In this document: positions 1 through 13,400 of the stretch, in pieces
Layout of the letters: every line of letters starts with the position of its first letter
Numbering within the stretch: the first letter of the stretch is position 1
Source of the DNA: Hymenopus coronatus
Lineage: Eukaryota; Arthropoda; Insecta; Mantodea; Hymenopodidae
Length of the DNA: 64,000 nt
NCBI GenBank assembly: GCA_030762935.1
Contig: CM060896.1
Location: forward strand, 9,595,001 to 9,659,000
Direction of reading: 5' to 3'
Notes under the pieces: model-generated
Told to the model about the DNA's origin: nothing
Databases searched by the model: none
Seen by the model: the letters and a program-made list of their open reading frames with translations, nothing else
Made by a program: the position numbers and the translations under genes

Positions 1-3000
1 CAGAGGTCTCTCTATCAGGCTTGAGGTACTTTAACTGCCTTGTTTCTCAGCGTCCCCTTCTGTACTGGGTGTGAACGATCATTTAATTTTGCTCAGAGGC
101 CTCTCTATCAGACTTGAGGTTCTTTAACTGCTGTGGTTCTCAGCGTCCCATTCTATCATTGGCGTGAAAGATCACTTAATTTTGTTCAGAGGCCTTTCTA
201 TAAGACTTGAGGTTCTTTAACTGCCGTGGTTCTCAGCGTCCCATTCTATACTGGACGTGAAAGATCACTTAATTTTGCTCAGAGGCCTCTCTATCAGACT
301 TGAGGTTCTTTAACTGCTGTGGTTCTCAGCGTCCCAATCTTTACTGGACGTGAAAGATCACTTAATTTTGCTCAGAGACCTCTCTATCAGACTTGAGTAT
401 CTTTAACTGCTGTGGTTCTCAGCATCTCATTCTATACTGGGCGTGAAAGACCACTTAATTTTGTTCAGAGGCCTCTCTATCAGACTTGAGGTTCTTTAAC
501 TGCTGTGGTTTTCAGCGTCCCATTCTAAACTGGGTGTGAAAGACCACTTAATTTTGATCAGAGGCCTCTCTATCAGGTTTGAGATTCTTTACTTGCTGAG
601 GCTCTCAGCATCCCATTCTATACTGGACGTGAAAGGTCACTTAGTTTTGCTCAGTGGCCTCTCTAACAGACTTGAGGTTCTATAACTGCTGTGGTTCTCA
701 GAGTCCCATTCTATACTGTGCGTGAAAGACCACTTAATTTTGCTCAGAGGCCTCTCTATCAGACTTGAGGTTCTTTAACTGCTGTGATTCTCAGAGTCCC
801 ACTCAATACTGGGCATGAAAGACCACTAAATTTTGCTCAGAGGCCTCTCTATCAGACTTGAGGTTCTTTAACTGCTGTGATTCTCAGAGTCCCACTCTAT
901 ACTGGGCATGAAAGACCACTAAATTTTGCTCAGAGGCCTCTCTATCAGGCTTGAGATTCTTTAACTGCTGTGGCTCTCTGCATCCCATTCTGTACTGGGC
1001 GTGAAAGACCACTTACTTTTTTTCAGAGGCCTCTCTATCAGGCTTGAGGGTCCTTAACTGCTGTGGTTCTCAGCGTCCCATTCTATGCTGGACGGGAAGG
1101 ATCACTTAATTTTGTTTAGAGGCCTCTCTATCAGACTTGAGGTTCATTAACTGCTGTGGTTCTCAGCGCCCCATTCTGTACTGGGTGTGAAAGGTCACTT
1201 AATTTTTTTCAGAGGTCTCTCTATCAGGCTTGAGGTTCTTTAACTGTTGTGGTTCTCAGCATCCCATTCTGTACTGGGGGTTGAAAGACTACTTATATTT
1301 GCCCAGAGGTCTCTCTATCAGGCTTGAGGTGCTTTAACTGCTGTGGTTCTCAGCGTCCCATTCTATCCTGGTCGTGAAAGATCACTTAATTTTACTCAGA
1401 GTCCTCTCTATCAGACTTGAGGTTCTTTAACTGCTGTGGTTCTCAGCGTCCCATTCTATCCTGGTCGTGAAAGTTCACTTAATTTTGTACAGAGGCCTGT
1501 CTATCAGACTTAAGGTTCTTTAACTGCCGTGGTTCTCAGCGTCCCATTCTATACTGGACGTGAAAGATCACTTAATTTTGCTCAGAGGCCTCTCTATCAG
1601 ACTTGAGGTTCTTTAACCGCTGTAGTTCTCAGCGTCCCATTCTTTACTGGAAGTGAAAGATCACTTAATTTTGCTCAGAGGCCTCTCTATCAGACTTGAG
1701 GTTCTTTAACTGCTGTGGTCCTCAGCGTCCCATTCTATACTGGCCGTGAAAGATCACTTAATTTTGTTCAGAGGCCTCTCTATCAGACTTGAGGTTCTTT
1801 AACTGCTGTGGCTCTCAGCGTCCCATTCTGTACTGGGTGTGAAATATCACTTAATTTTGCTGAGAGGTCTCTCTATCAGGCTTGAGGTTCTTTAATTGCT
1901 GTGGTTCTCAGCGTCCCATTCTGTACTGGGTGTCCGCCTGCGGTGCCATTAGTAGTTAAAACGGGCGTTTAACACTACCAAAAAAAAATAAAAATGTACT
2001 GGGTGTGACAGGTCACTTAATTTTGCTCAGAGGCCTCTCTATCAGGCTTGAGGTTCTTTAACTGTTGTGGTTCTCAACATCCCATTCTGTACTGGATGTG
2101 AAAGACTACTTAAATTTGCTCAGAGGTCTCTCTATCAGGCTTGAGGTGCTTTAACTGCTGTGGTTCTCAGCGTCCCATTTTATACTCGACGTGAAAGACC
2201 ACTTAATTTTGTTCACAGGCCTCTCTATCAGACTTGAGGTTCTTTAACTGCTGTGGTTTTCAGCGTCCCATTCTATACTGGGTGTGAAAGACCACTTAAT
2301 TTTGCTCAGAGGCCTTTCTATCAGGTTTGAGATTCTCTACTTGCTGTGGCTCTCAGCATCCCATTCTATACTGGACGTGAAAGGTCACTTAATTTTGCTC
2401 AGAGGCCTCTCTAACAGACTTGAGGATCTTTAACTGCTGTGGTTCTCAGCGGCCCATTCTATACTGGGCGTGAAAGATCACTTAATTTGTTCAGAGACCT
2501 CTCTATCAGACTTGAGGTTCTTTAACTGCTCTGGTTCTCAGCGTCCCATTCTATACTGGACGTGAAAGACCACTAAATTTTGTTAAGAGGCCTCTCTATC
2601 AGGCTTGAGATCCTTTAACTGCTGTGGTTCTCAGCGTCCCATTCCATATTGGGCGTGAAAGACCACTTAATTTTGTTCAGAGACTTATCTATCAGACCTG
2701 AGGTTCCTTAACTGCTGTGGTTCTCAGCATCCCATTCTATACTGGGCGTGAAAGAGCACTTAATTTTGCTCAGAGGCCTCTCTATCAGACTTGAGGTTCT
2801 TTAACTGCTGTGGTTCTCAGAGTCCCATTCTATACTGAGCGTGAAAGACCACTTAATTTTACTCAGAGGCCTCTCTATCAGACTTGAGGTTCTTTAACTG
2901 CTGTGGTTCTCAGCGTCCCATTCTATACTGGGCGTGAAAGATCACTTAATTTTGTTTAGAGGCCTCTCTATCAGACTTGAGTATCTTTAACTGCTGTGGT

Positions 3001-6000
3001 TCTCAGCGTCCCATTCTGTACTGGGTGTGAAAGATCACTTAATTTTACTCAGAGGTCTCTCTATCAGGCTTGAGGTTCTTTAACTGCTGTGGCTCTCAGC
3101 GTCCCATTCTGTAGTGGGTGTGAAAGATCACTTAATTTTGCTCAGAGGTCTCTCTATCAGGCTTGAGGTACTTTAACTGCCCTGGTTCTCAGCGTCCCAT
3201 TCTGTACTGTGTGTGAACGATCACTTAATTTTGCTCAGAGGTCTCTCTATCAGGCTTGAGGTACTTTAACTGCCTTGGTTCTCAGCGTCCCATTCTGTAC
3301 TGGGTGTGAACGATCATTTAATTTTCTCAGAGGCCTCTCTATCAGGCTTGAGGTCCTTTAACTGCTGTTGTTCTCAGCGTCCCATTCTATACTGGACGTG
3401 AAAGATCACTTAATTTTGCTCAGAGGCCTCTCTATCAGACTTGAGGTTCTTTAACTGATGTGGTTCTCAGCGTCCCATTCTATACTGGACGTGAAAGATC
3501 ACTTAATTTTACTCAGAGGTCCATCTATCAGGCTTGAGGTACTTTAACTGCCTTGGTTCTCAGCGTCCCGTTCTGTACTGGGTGTGAGCGATTACGTAAT
3601 TTTGCACAGAGGTCTCTCTATCAGGCTTGAGGTACTTTAACTGCCTTGTTTCTCAGCGTCCCCTTCTGTACTGGGTGTGAACGATCATTTAATTTTGCTC
3701 AGAGGCCTCTCTATCAGGCTTGAGGTTCTTTAACTGCTATGGTTCTCAGCGTCCCATTCTTTACTGGACGTGAAAGATCACTTAAATTTGCTCAGAGGCC
3801 TCTCGATCAGACTTGAGGTTCTTTAACAGCTGTGGTTCTCAGCATCTCATTCTATACTGGGTGTGAAGGACCACTTAATTTTGCTCAGAGGCCTCTCTAT
3901 CAGGCTTGAGATTCTTTAACTGCTGTGGCTCTCAGCATCCCATTCTATACTGGACGTGAAGGATCACTTAATTTTGTTCAGAGGCCTCTCTAACAGACTT
4001 GAGGTTGTTTAACTGCTGTGGTTCTACGAGTCGCATTCTATCCAGGGCGTGAAAGACCACTTAATTTTGTTCAGAGACCTCTCTATCAGACTTGAGGTTC
4101 TTTAACTGCTGTGGTTCTCAGAGTCCCACTCTATACTGGGCGTGAAAGATCACTTAATTTTGTTTAGAGGCCCCTCTATCAGACTTGAGGTTCTTTAACT
4201 GCTGTGGTTCTCAGCGTCTCATTCTGTACTGGGCGTGAAAGATCACTTAATTTTGCTCAGAGGTCTCTCTATCAGGCTTGAGGTTCTTTAACTGCTGTGG
4301 TTCTCAGCGTCCCATTCTGTACTGGGTGTGAAAGGTCACTTAATTTTGCTCACAGGTCTCTCTATCAGGCTTGAGGTTCTTTAACTGTTGTGGTTCTCAG
4401 CATCCCATTCTGTACTGCGTGTGAAAACTACTTATTTTGCTCAGAGGTCTCTCTATCAGGCTTGAGGTGCTTTAACTGCTGTGGTTCTCAGTGTTCCATT
4501 CTGTACTGGACGTGAAAGATCACTTAATTTTGCTCAGAGGTCTCTCTATCAGGCTTGAGGTGCTTTAACTGCTGTGGTTCTCAGCGTCCCATATTATACT
4601 CGACGTGAAAGACCACTTAATTTTGTTCACAGGCCTCTCTATCAGACTTGAGGTTCTTTAACTGCTGTGGTTTTCAGCGTCCCATTCTATACTGGGTGTG
4701 AAAGACCACTTAATTTTGCTCAGAGGCCTTTCTATCAGGTTTGAGATTCTCTACTTGCTGTGGCTTTCAGCATCCCATTCTATACTGGACGTGAAAGGTC
4801 ACTTAATTTTGCTCAGAGGCCTCTCTAACAGACTTGAGGTTCTTTAAGTGCTCTGGTTCTCAGCGTCCCATTCTATACTGGACGTGAAAGATCGCTTAAT
4901 TTTGTTCAGAGGCCTCTTTATCAGGCTTGAGATTCTTTAACTATTGTGGTTGTCAGCATCCCATTCTATACTGGACGTGAAAGACCACTTTATGTTGTTC
5001 AGAGGCCTCTCTATCAGGCTTGAGATCCTTTAACTGCTGTGGTTCTCAGCGTCCCATTCCATATTGGGCGTGAAAGACCACTTACTTTTGTTCAGAGACT
5101 TATCTATCAGACCTGAGGTTCCTTAACTGCTGTGGTTCTCAGCATCCCATTCTATACTGGCCGTGAAACAGCACTTAATTTTGCTCAGAGGCCTCTCTAT
5201 CAGACTTGAGGTTCTTTAACTGCTGTGGTTCTCAACGTCCCATTCTATACTGGGCGTGAAAGATCACTTAATTTTGCTCAGAGGCCTCTCTATCAGACTT
5301 GAGGTTCTTTAACTGCTAATGTTCTCAGAGTCCCATTCTATACTGGGCGTGAAAGACCACTTAATTTTACTCAGTGGCCTCTCTATCAGACTTGAGGTTC
5401 TTTAACAGCTGTGGTTCTCAGTGTCCCATTCTATACTGGGCGTGAAAGATCACTTAATTTTGTTTAGAGGCCTCTCTATCAGACTTGAGTATCTTTAACT
5501 GCTGTGGTTCTCAGCGTCCCATTCTGTACTGGGTGTGAAAGATCACTTAATTTTGCTCAGAGGTCTCTCTATCAGGCTTGAGGTTCTTTAACTGCTGTGG
5601 CTCTCAGCGTCCCATTCTGTAGTGGGTGTGAAAGATCACTTAATTTTGCTCAGAGGTCTCTCTATCAGGCTTGAGGTACTTTAACTGCCTTGGTTCTCAG
5701 CGTCCCATTCTGTGCTGTGTGTGAACGATCACTTAATTTTGCTCAGAGGTCTCTCTATCAGGCTTGAGGTACTTTAACTGCCTTGGTTCTCAGCGTCCCA
5801 TTCTGTACTGGGTGTGAACGATCATTTAATTTTCTCAGAGGCCTCTCTATCAGGCTTGAGGTTCTTTAACTGCTGTGGATCTCTGCGTCCCATTCTATAC
5901 TGGACGTGAAGGATCACTTAATTTTGCTCAGAGGCCTCTCTATCAGACTTGAGGTTCTTTAACTGCTATGGTTCTCAGCGTCCCATTCTATACTGGACGT

Positions 6001-6114
6001 GAAAGATCACTTAATTTTGTTCAGAGGTCCATCTATCAGGCTTGAGGTACTTTAACTGCCTTGGTTCTCAGCGTCCCATTCTGTACTGGGTGTGAACGAT
6101 CACTTAATTTTGCA
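1..6114. repeat. Higher-order block 1 of the 93-bp satellite
   Basis: The variant pattern starting at position 1 reappears at 6115 (offset 6114 bp) and stays nearly identical up to about 4540 / 10,654, where the copies part. The 61-bp inserted tag is shared (1934 and 8048). Only isolated substitutions separate the copies, so this duplication is recent compared with monomer divergence. Confidence 0.85.
1934..1994 (+). mobile_element. 61-bp retroposed insert with TSD, copy 1
   Basis: A non-satellite 61-bp segment interrupts one monomer. It starts CCGCCTGCGGTGCC, contains TTAAAACGGGCG and ends in an A-rich tail. Both sides carry the 12-bp direct repeat TGTACTGGGTGT (1922-1933 and 1995-2006), a satellite sequence normally present once, so it is a target-site duplication. 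A-tail plus TSD indicates retroposition of a truncated non-LTR retrotransposon 3' end or SINE; the parent element is not identified. Confidence 0.85.
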
Positions 6115-7495
6115 CAGAGGTCTCTCTATCAGGCTTGAGGTACTTTAACTGCCTTGTTTCTCAGCGTCCCCTTCTGTACTGGGTGTGAACGATCATTTAA
6201 TTTTGCTCAGAGGCCTCTCTATCAGACTTGAGGTTCTTTAACTGCTGTGGTTCTCAGCGTCCCATTCTATCATTGGCGTGAAAGATCACTTAATTTTGTT
6301 CAGAGGCCTTTCTATAAGACTTGAGGTTCTTTAACTGCCGTGGTTCTCAGCGTCCCATTCTATACTGGACGTGAAAGATCACTTAATTTTGCTCAGAGGC
6401 CTCTCTATCAGACTTGAGGTTCTTTAACTGCTGTGGTTCTCAGCGTCCCAATCTTTACTGGACGTGAAAGATCACTTAATTTTGCTCAGAGACCTCTCTA
6501 TCAGACTTGAGTATCTTTAACTGCTGTGGTTCTCAGCATCTCATTCTATACTGGGCGTGAAAGACCACTTAATTTTGTTCAGAGGCCTCTCTATCAGACT
6601 TGAGGTTCTTTAACTGCTGTGGTTTTCAGCGTCCCATTCTAAACTGGGTGTGAAAGACCACTTAATTTTGATCAGAGGCCTCTCTATCAGGTTTGAGATT
6701 CTTTACTTGCTGAGGCTCTCAGCATCCCATTCTATACTGGACGTGAAAGGTCACTTAGTTTTGCTCAGAGGCCTCTCTAACAGACCTGAGGTTCTATAAC
6801 TGCTGTGGTTCTCAGAGTCCCATTCTATACTGTGCGTGAAAGACCACTTAATTTTGCTCAGAGGCCTCTCTATCAGACTTGAGGTTCTTTAACTGCTGTG
6901 ATTCTCAGAGTCCCACTCTATACTGGGCATGAAAGACCACTAAATTTTGCTCAGAGGCCTCTCTATCAGACTTGAGGTTCTTTAACTGCTGTGATTCTCA
7001 GAGTCCCACTCTATACTGGGCATGAAAGACCACTAAATTTTGCTCAGAGGCCTCTCTATCAGGCTTGAGATTCTTTAACTGCTGTGGCTCTCTGCATCCC
7101 ATTCTGTACTGGGCGTGAAAGACCACTTACTTTTTTTCAGAGGCCTCTCTATCAGGCTTGAGGGTCCTTAACTGCTGTGGTTCTCAGCGTCCCATTCTAT
7201 GCTGGACGGGAAGGATCACTTAATTTTGTTTAGAGGCCTCTCTATCAGACTTGAGGTTCATTAACTGCTGTGGTTCTCAGCGCCCCATTCTGTACTGGGT
7301 GTGAAAGGTCACTTAATTTTTTTCAGAGGTCTCTCTATCAGGCTTGAGGTTCTTTAACTGTTGTGGTTCTCAGCATCCCATTCTGTACTGGGGGTTGAAA
7401 GACTACTTATATTTGCCCAGAGGTCTCTCTATCAGGCTTGAGGTGCTTTAACTGCTGTGGTTCTCAGCGTCCCATTCTATCCTGGTCGTGAAAGA

Positions 7496-10400
7496 TCACT
7501 TAATTTTACTCAGAGTCCTCTCTATCAGACTTGAGGTTCTTTAACTGCTGTGGTTCTCAGCGTCCCATTCTATCCTGGTCGTGAAAGTTCACTTAATTTT
7601 GTACAGAGGCCTGTCTATCAGACTTAAGGTTCTTTAACTGCCGTGGTTCTCAGCGTCCCATTCTATACTGGACGTGAAAGATCACTTAATTTTGCTCAGA
7701 GGCCTCTCTATCAGACTTGAGGTTCTTTAACCGCTGTAGTTCTCAGCGTCCCATTCTTTACTGGAAGTGAAAGATCACTTAATTTTGCTCAGAGGCCTCT
7801 CTATCAGACTTGAGGTTCTTTAACTGCTGTGGTCCTCAGCGTCCCATTCTATACTGGCCGTGAAAGATCACTTAATTTTGTTCAGAGGCCTCTCTATCAG
7901 ACTTGAGGTTCTTTAACTGCTGTGGCTCTCAGCGTCCCATTCTGTACTGGGTGTGAAATATCACTTAATTTTGCTGAGAGGTCTCTCTATCAGGCTTGAG
8001 GTTCTTTAATTGCTGTGGTTCTCAGCGTCCCATTCTGTACTGGGTGTCCGCCTGCGGTGCCATTAGTAGTTAAAACGGGCGTTAAACACTACCAAAAAAA
8101 AATAAAAATGTACTGGGTGTGACAGGTCACTTAATTTTGCTCAGAGGCCTCTCTATCAGGCTTGAGGTTCTTTAACTGTTGTGGTTCTCAACATCCCATT
8201 CTGTACTGGATGTGAAAGACTACTTAAATTTGCTCAGAGGTCTCTCTATCAGGCTTGAGGTGCTTTAACTGCTGTGGTTCTCAGCGTCCCATTTTATACT
8301 CGACGTGAAAGACCACTTAATTTTGTTCACAGGCCTCTCTATCAGACTTGAGGTTCTTTAACTGCTGTGGTTTTCAGCGTCCCATTCTATACTGGGTGTG
8401 AAAGACCACTTAATTTTGCTCAGAGGCCTTTCTATCAGGTTTGAGATTCTCTACTTGCTGTGGCTCTCAGCATCCCATTCTATACTGGACGTGAAAGGTC
8501 ACTTAATTTTGCTCAGAGGCCTCTCTAACAGACTTGAGGATCTTTAACTGCTGTGGTTCTCAGCGGCCCATTCTATACTGGGCGTGAAAGATCACTTAAT
8601 TTGTTCAGAGACCTCTCTATCAGACTTGAGGTTCTTTAACTGCTCTGGTTCTCAGCGTCCCATTCTATACTGGACGTGAAAGACCACTAAATTTTGTTAA
8701 GAGGCCTCTCTATCAGGCTTGAGATCCTTTAACTGCTGTGGTTCTCAGCGTCCCATTCCATATTGGGCGTGAAAGACCACTTAATTTTGTTCAGAGACTT
8801 ATCTATCAGACCTGAGGTTCCTTAACTGCTGTGGTTCTCAGCATCCCATTCTATACTGGGCGTGAAAGAGCACTTAATTTTGCTCAGAGGCCTCTCTATC
8901 AGACTTGAGGTTCTTTAACTGCTGTGGTTCTCAGAGTCCCATTCTATACTGAGCGTGAAAGACCACTTAATTTTACTCAGAGGCCTCTCTATCAGACTTG
9001 AGGTTCTTTAACTGCTGTGGTTCTCAGCGTCCCATTCTATACTGGGCGTGAAAGATCACTTAATTTTGTTTAGAGGCCTCTCTATCAGACTTGAGTATCT
9101 TTAACTGCTGTGGTTCTCAGCGTCCCATTCTGTACTGGGTGTGAAAGATCACTTAATTTTACTCAGAGGTCTCTCTATCAGGCTTGAGGTTCTTTAACTG
9201 CTGTGGCTCTCAGCGTCCCATTCTGTAGTGGGTGTGAAAGATCACTTAATTTTGCTCAGAGGTCTCTCTATCAGGCTTGAGGTACTTTAACTGCCCTGGT
9301 TCTCAGCGTCCCATTCTGTACTGTGTGTGAACGATCACTTAATTTTGCTCAGAGGTCTCTCTATCAGGCTTGAGGTACTTTAACTGCCTTGGTTCTCAGC
9401 GTCCCATTCTGTACTGGGTGTGAACGATCATTTAATTTTCTCAGAGGCCTCTCTATCAGGCTTGAGGTCCTTTAACTGCTGTTGTTCTCAGCGTCCCATT
9501 CTATACTGGACGTGAAAGATCACTTAATTTTGCTCAGAGGCCTCTCTATCAGACTTGAGGTTCTTTAACTGATGTGGTTCTCAGCGTCCCATTCTATACT
9601 GGACGTGAAAGATCACTTAATTTTACTCAGAGGTCCATCTATCAGGCTTGAGGTACTTTAACTGCCTTGGTTCTCAGCGTCCCGTTCTGTACTGGGTGTG
9701 AGCGATTACTTAATTTTGCACAGAGGTCTCTCTATCAGGCTTGAGGTACTTTAACTGCCTTGTTTCTCAGCGTCCCCTTCTGTACTGGGTGTGAACGATC
9801 ATTTAATTTTGCTCAGAGGCCTCTCTATCAGGCTTGAGGTTCTTTAACTGCTATGGTTCTCAGCGTCCCATTCTTTACTGGACGTGAAAGATCACTTAAA
9901 TTTGCTCAGAGGCCTCTCGATCAGACTTGAGGTTCTTTAACAGCTGTGGTTCTCAGCATCTCATTCTATACTGGGTGTGAAGGACCACTTAATTTTGCTC
10001 AGAGGCCTCTCTATCAGGCTTGAGATTCTTTAACTGCTGTGGCTCTCAGCATCCCATTCTATACTGGACGTGAAGGATCACTTAATTTTGTTCAGAGGCC
10101 TCTCTAACAGACTTGAGGTTGTTTAACTGCTGTGGTTCTACGAGTCGCATTCTATCCAGGGCGTGAAAGACCACTTAATTTTGTTCAGAGACCTCTCTAT
10201 CAGACTTGAGGTTCTTTAACTGCTGTGGTTCTCAGAGTCCCACTCTATACTGGGCGTGAAAGATCACTTAATTTTGTTTAGAGGCCCCTCTATCAGACTT
10301 GAGGTTCTTTAACTGCTGTGGTTCTCAGCGTCTCATTCTGTACTGGGCGTGAAAGATCACTTAATTTTGCTCAGAGGTCTCTCTATCAGGCTTGAGGTTC

Positions 10401-13400
10401 TTTAACTGCTGTGGTTCTCAGCGTCCCATTCTGTACTGGGTGTGAAAGGTCACTTAATTTTGCTCAGAGGTCTCTCTATCAGGCTTGAGGTTCTTTAACT
10501 GTTGTGGTTCTCAGCATCCCATTCTGTACTGCGTGTGAAAACTACTTATTTTGCTCAGAGGTCTCTCTATCAGGCTTGAGGTGCTTTAACTGCTGTGGTT
10601 CTCAGTGTTCCATTCTGTACTGGACGTGAAAGATCACTTAATTTTGCTCAGAGGCCTCTCTATCAGACTTGAGGTTCTTTAACTGCTGTGGTTCTCAGCG
10701 TCCCATTCTATCCTGGGCGTGAAAGATCACTTAATTTTGTTCAGAGGCCTTTCTATCAGACTTGAGGTTCTTTAACTGCCGTGGTTCTCAGCGTCCCATT
10801 CTATACTGGACGTGAAAGATCACTTAATTTTGCTCAGAGGCCTCTCTATCAGACTTGAGGTTCTTTAACTGCTGTGGTTCTCAGTGTCCCATTCTATACT
10901 GGACGTGAAAGATCACTTAATTTTGCTCAGAGGCCTCTCTATCAGACTTGAGGTTCTTTAACTGCTGTGGTTCTCAGCGTCCCATTCTATACTGGACGCG
11001 AAAGATCACTTAATTTTGCTCAGAGGCCTCTCTATCAGACTTGTGTTTCTTCAACTGCTGTGGTTCTCAGTGTCCCATTCTATACTGGGTGTGAAAGACC
11101 ACTTAATTTTGTTCAGAGGCTTCTCTATCAGGCTTGAGGTTCTTTAACTGCTGTGGATCTCAGCGTCCCATTCTTTACTGGACGTGAAAGATCACTTAAT
11201 TTTGCTCAGAGGCCTCTCGATCAGACTTGAGGTTCTTTAACAGCTGTGGCTCTCAGCATCCCATTCTATACTGGACGTGAAGGATCACTTAATTTTGTTC
11301 AGAGTCCTCTCTAACAGACTTGAGGTTCTTTAACTGCTGTGGTTCTCAGAGTCCCAGTCTATACTGGGCGTGAAAGACCACTTAATTTTGCTCACAGGCC
11401 TCTCTATCAGACTTGTGGTTCTTTAACTGCTGTGGTTCTCAGAGTCCCACTCTATACTGGGCGTGAAAGATCACTTAATTTTGTTTAGAGGCCTCTCTAT
11501 CAGACTTGAGGTTCTTTAACTGCTGTGGTTCTCAGCGTCCCATTCTGTACTGGGCGTGAAAGACCACTTAATTTTGCTCAGAGGCCTCTCTATCAGGCTT
11601 GAGGATCTTTAACTGCTGTGGTTCTCAACGTCCCAATCTGTACTGGGCGTGAAAGATCACTTAATTTTGCTCAGAGGTCTCTCTATCAGGCTTGAGGTTC
11701 TTTAACTGCTGTGGTTCTCAGCGTCCCATTCTGTACTGGGTGTGAAAGGTCACTTAATTTTGCTCAGAGGTCTCTCTATCAGGCTTGAGGTTCTTTAACT
11801 CTTGTGGTTATCAGCATCCCATTCTGTACTGGGTGTGAAAACTACTTATTTTGCTCAGAGGTCTCTCTATCAGGCTTGAGGTGCTTTAACTGCTGTGGTT
11901 CTCAGTGTTCCATTCTGTACTGGACGTGAAAGATCACTTTATTTTGCTCAGAGGCCTCTCTATCAGACTTGAGGTTCTTTAACTGCTGTGGTTCTCGGCG
12001 CCACATTCTTTACTGGACGTGAAAGATCACTTAATTTTGCTCAGAGGCCTCTCTATCAGACTTGAGTATCTTTAACTGCTGTGGTTCTCAGCGTCCCATT
12101 CTATCCTGGGCGTGAAAGATCACTTAATTTTGTTCAGAGGCCTTTCTATAAGACTTGAGGTTCTTTAACTGCCGTGGTTCTCAGCGTCCCATTCTATACT
12201 GGACGTGAAAGATCACTTAATTTTGCTCAGAGGCCTCTCTATCAGACTGGAGGTTCTTTAACTTCTGTGGTTCTCAGCGCCACATTCTTTACTGGACGTG
12301 AAAGATCACTTAATTTTGCTCAGAGGCCTCTCTATCAGACTTGAGTATCTTTAACTGCTGTGGTTCTCAGCGTCCCATTCTATACTGGACGTGAAAGACC
12401 ACTTAATTTTGATCAGAGGCCTCTCTATCAGGTTTGAGATTCTTTACTTGCTGTGGCTCTCAGCATCCCATTCTATACTGGACGTGAAAGGTCACTTAGT
12501 TTTGCTCAGAGGCCTCTCTAACAGACTTGAGGTTCTATAACTGCTGTGGTTCTCAGAGTCCCATTCTATACTGTGCGTGAAAGACCACTTGATTTTGCTC
12601 AGAGGCCTCTCTAACAGACTTGAGGTTCTATAACTGCTGTGGTTCTCAGAGTCCCATTCTATACTGGGCGTGAAAGACCACTTAATTTTGCTCAGAGGCC
12701 TCTCTATCAGACTTGAGGTTCTTTAACTGCTGTGGTTCTCAGAGTCCCACTCTATACTGGGCATGAAAGACCACTAAATTTTGCTCAGAGGCCTCTCTAT
12801 CAGGTTTGAGATTCTTTAACTGCTGTGGCTCTCTGCATCCCATTCTGTACTGGGCGTGAAAGACCACTTAATTTTTTTCAGAGGCCTCTCTATCAGGCTT
12901 GAGGGTCCTTAACTGCTGTGGTTCTCAGCGTCCCATTCTATACTCGACGTGAAAGACCACTTAATTTTGTTTAGAAGCCTCTCTATCAGACTTGAGGTTC
13001 TTTAACTGCTGTGGTTCTCAGCGTCCCATTCTGTACTGGGCGTGAAAGACCACTTAATTTTGCTCAGGGGCCTCTCTATCAGGCTTGAGGTTCTTTAATT
13101 GCTGTGGTTCTCAGCGCCCCATTCTGTACTGGGTGTGAAAGATCACTTAATTTTGCTCAGAGGTCTGTCTAGCAGTCTTGAGGTTCTTTAACTGCTGTGG
13201 TTCTCAGCGTCCCATTCTGTACTGGGTGTGAAATGTCACTTAATTTTGTTCAGAGGTCTCTCTATCAGGCTTGAGGTTCTTTAACTGTTGTGGTTCTCAG
13301 CATCCCATTCTGTACTGGGGGTTGAAAGACTACTTATATTTGCTCAGAGGTCTCTCTATCAGGCTTGAGGTGCTTTAACTGCTGTGGTTCTCAGCGTCCC

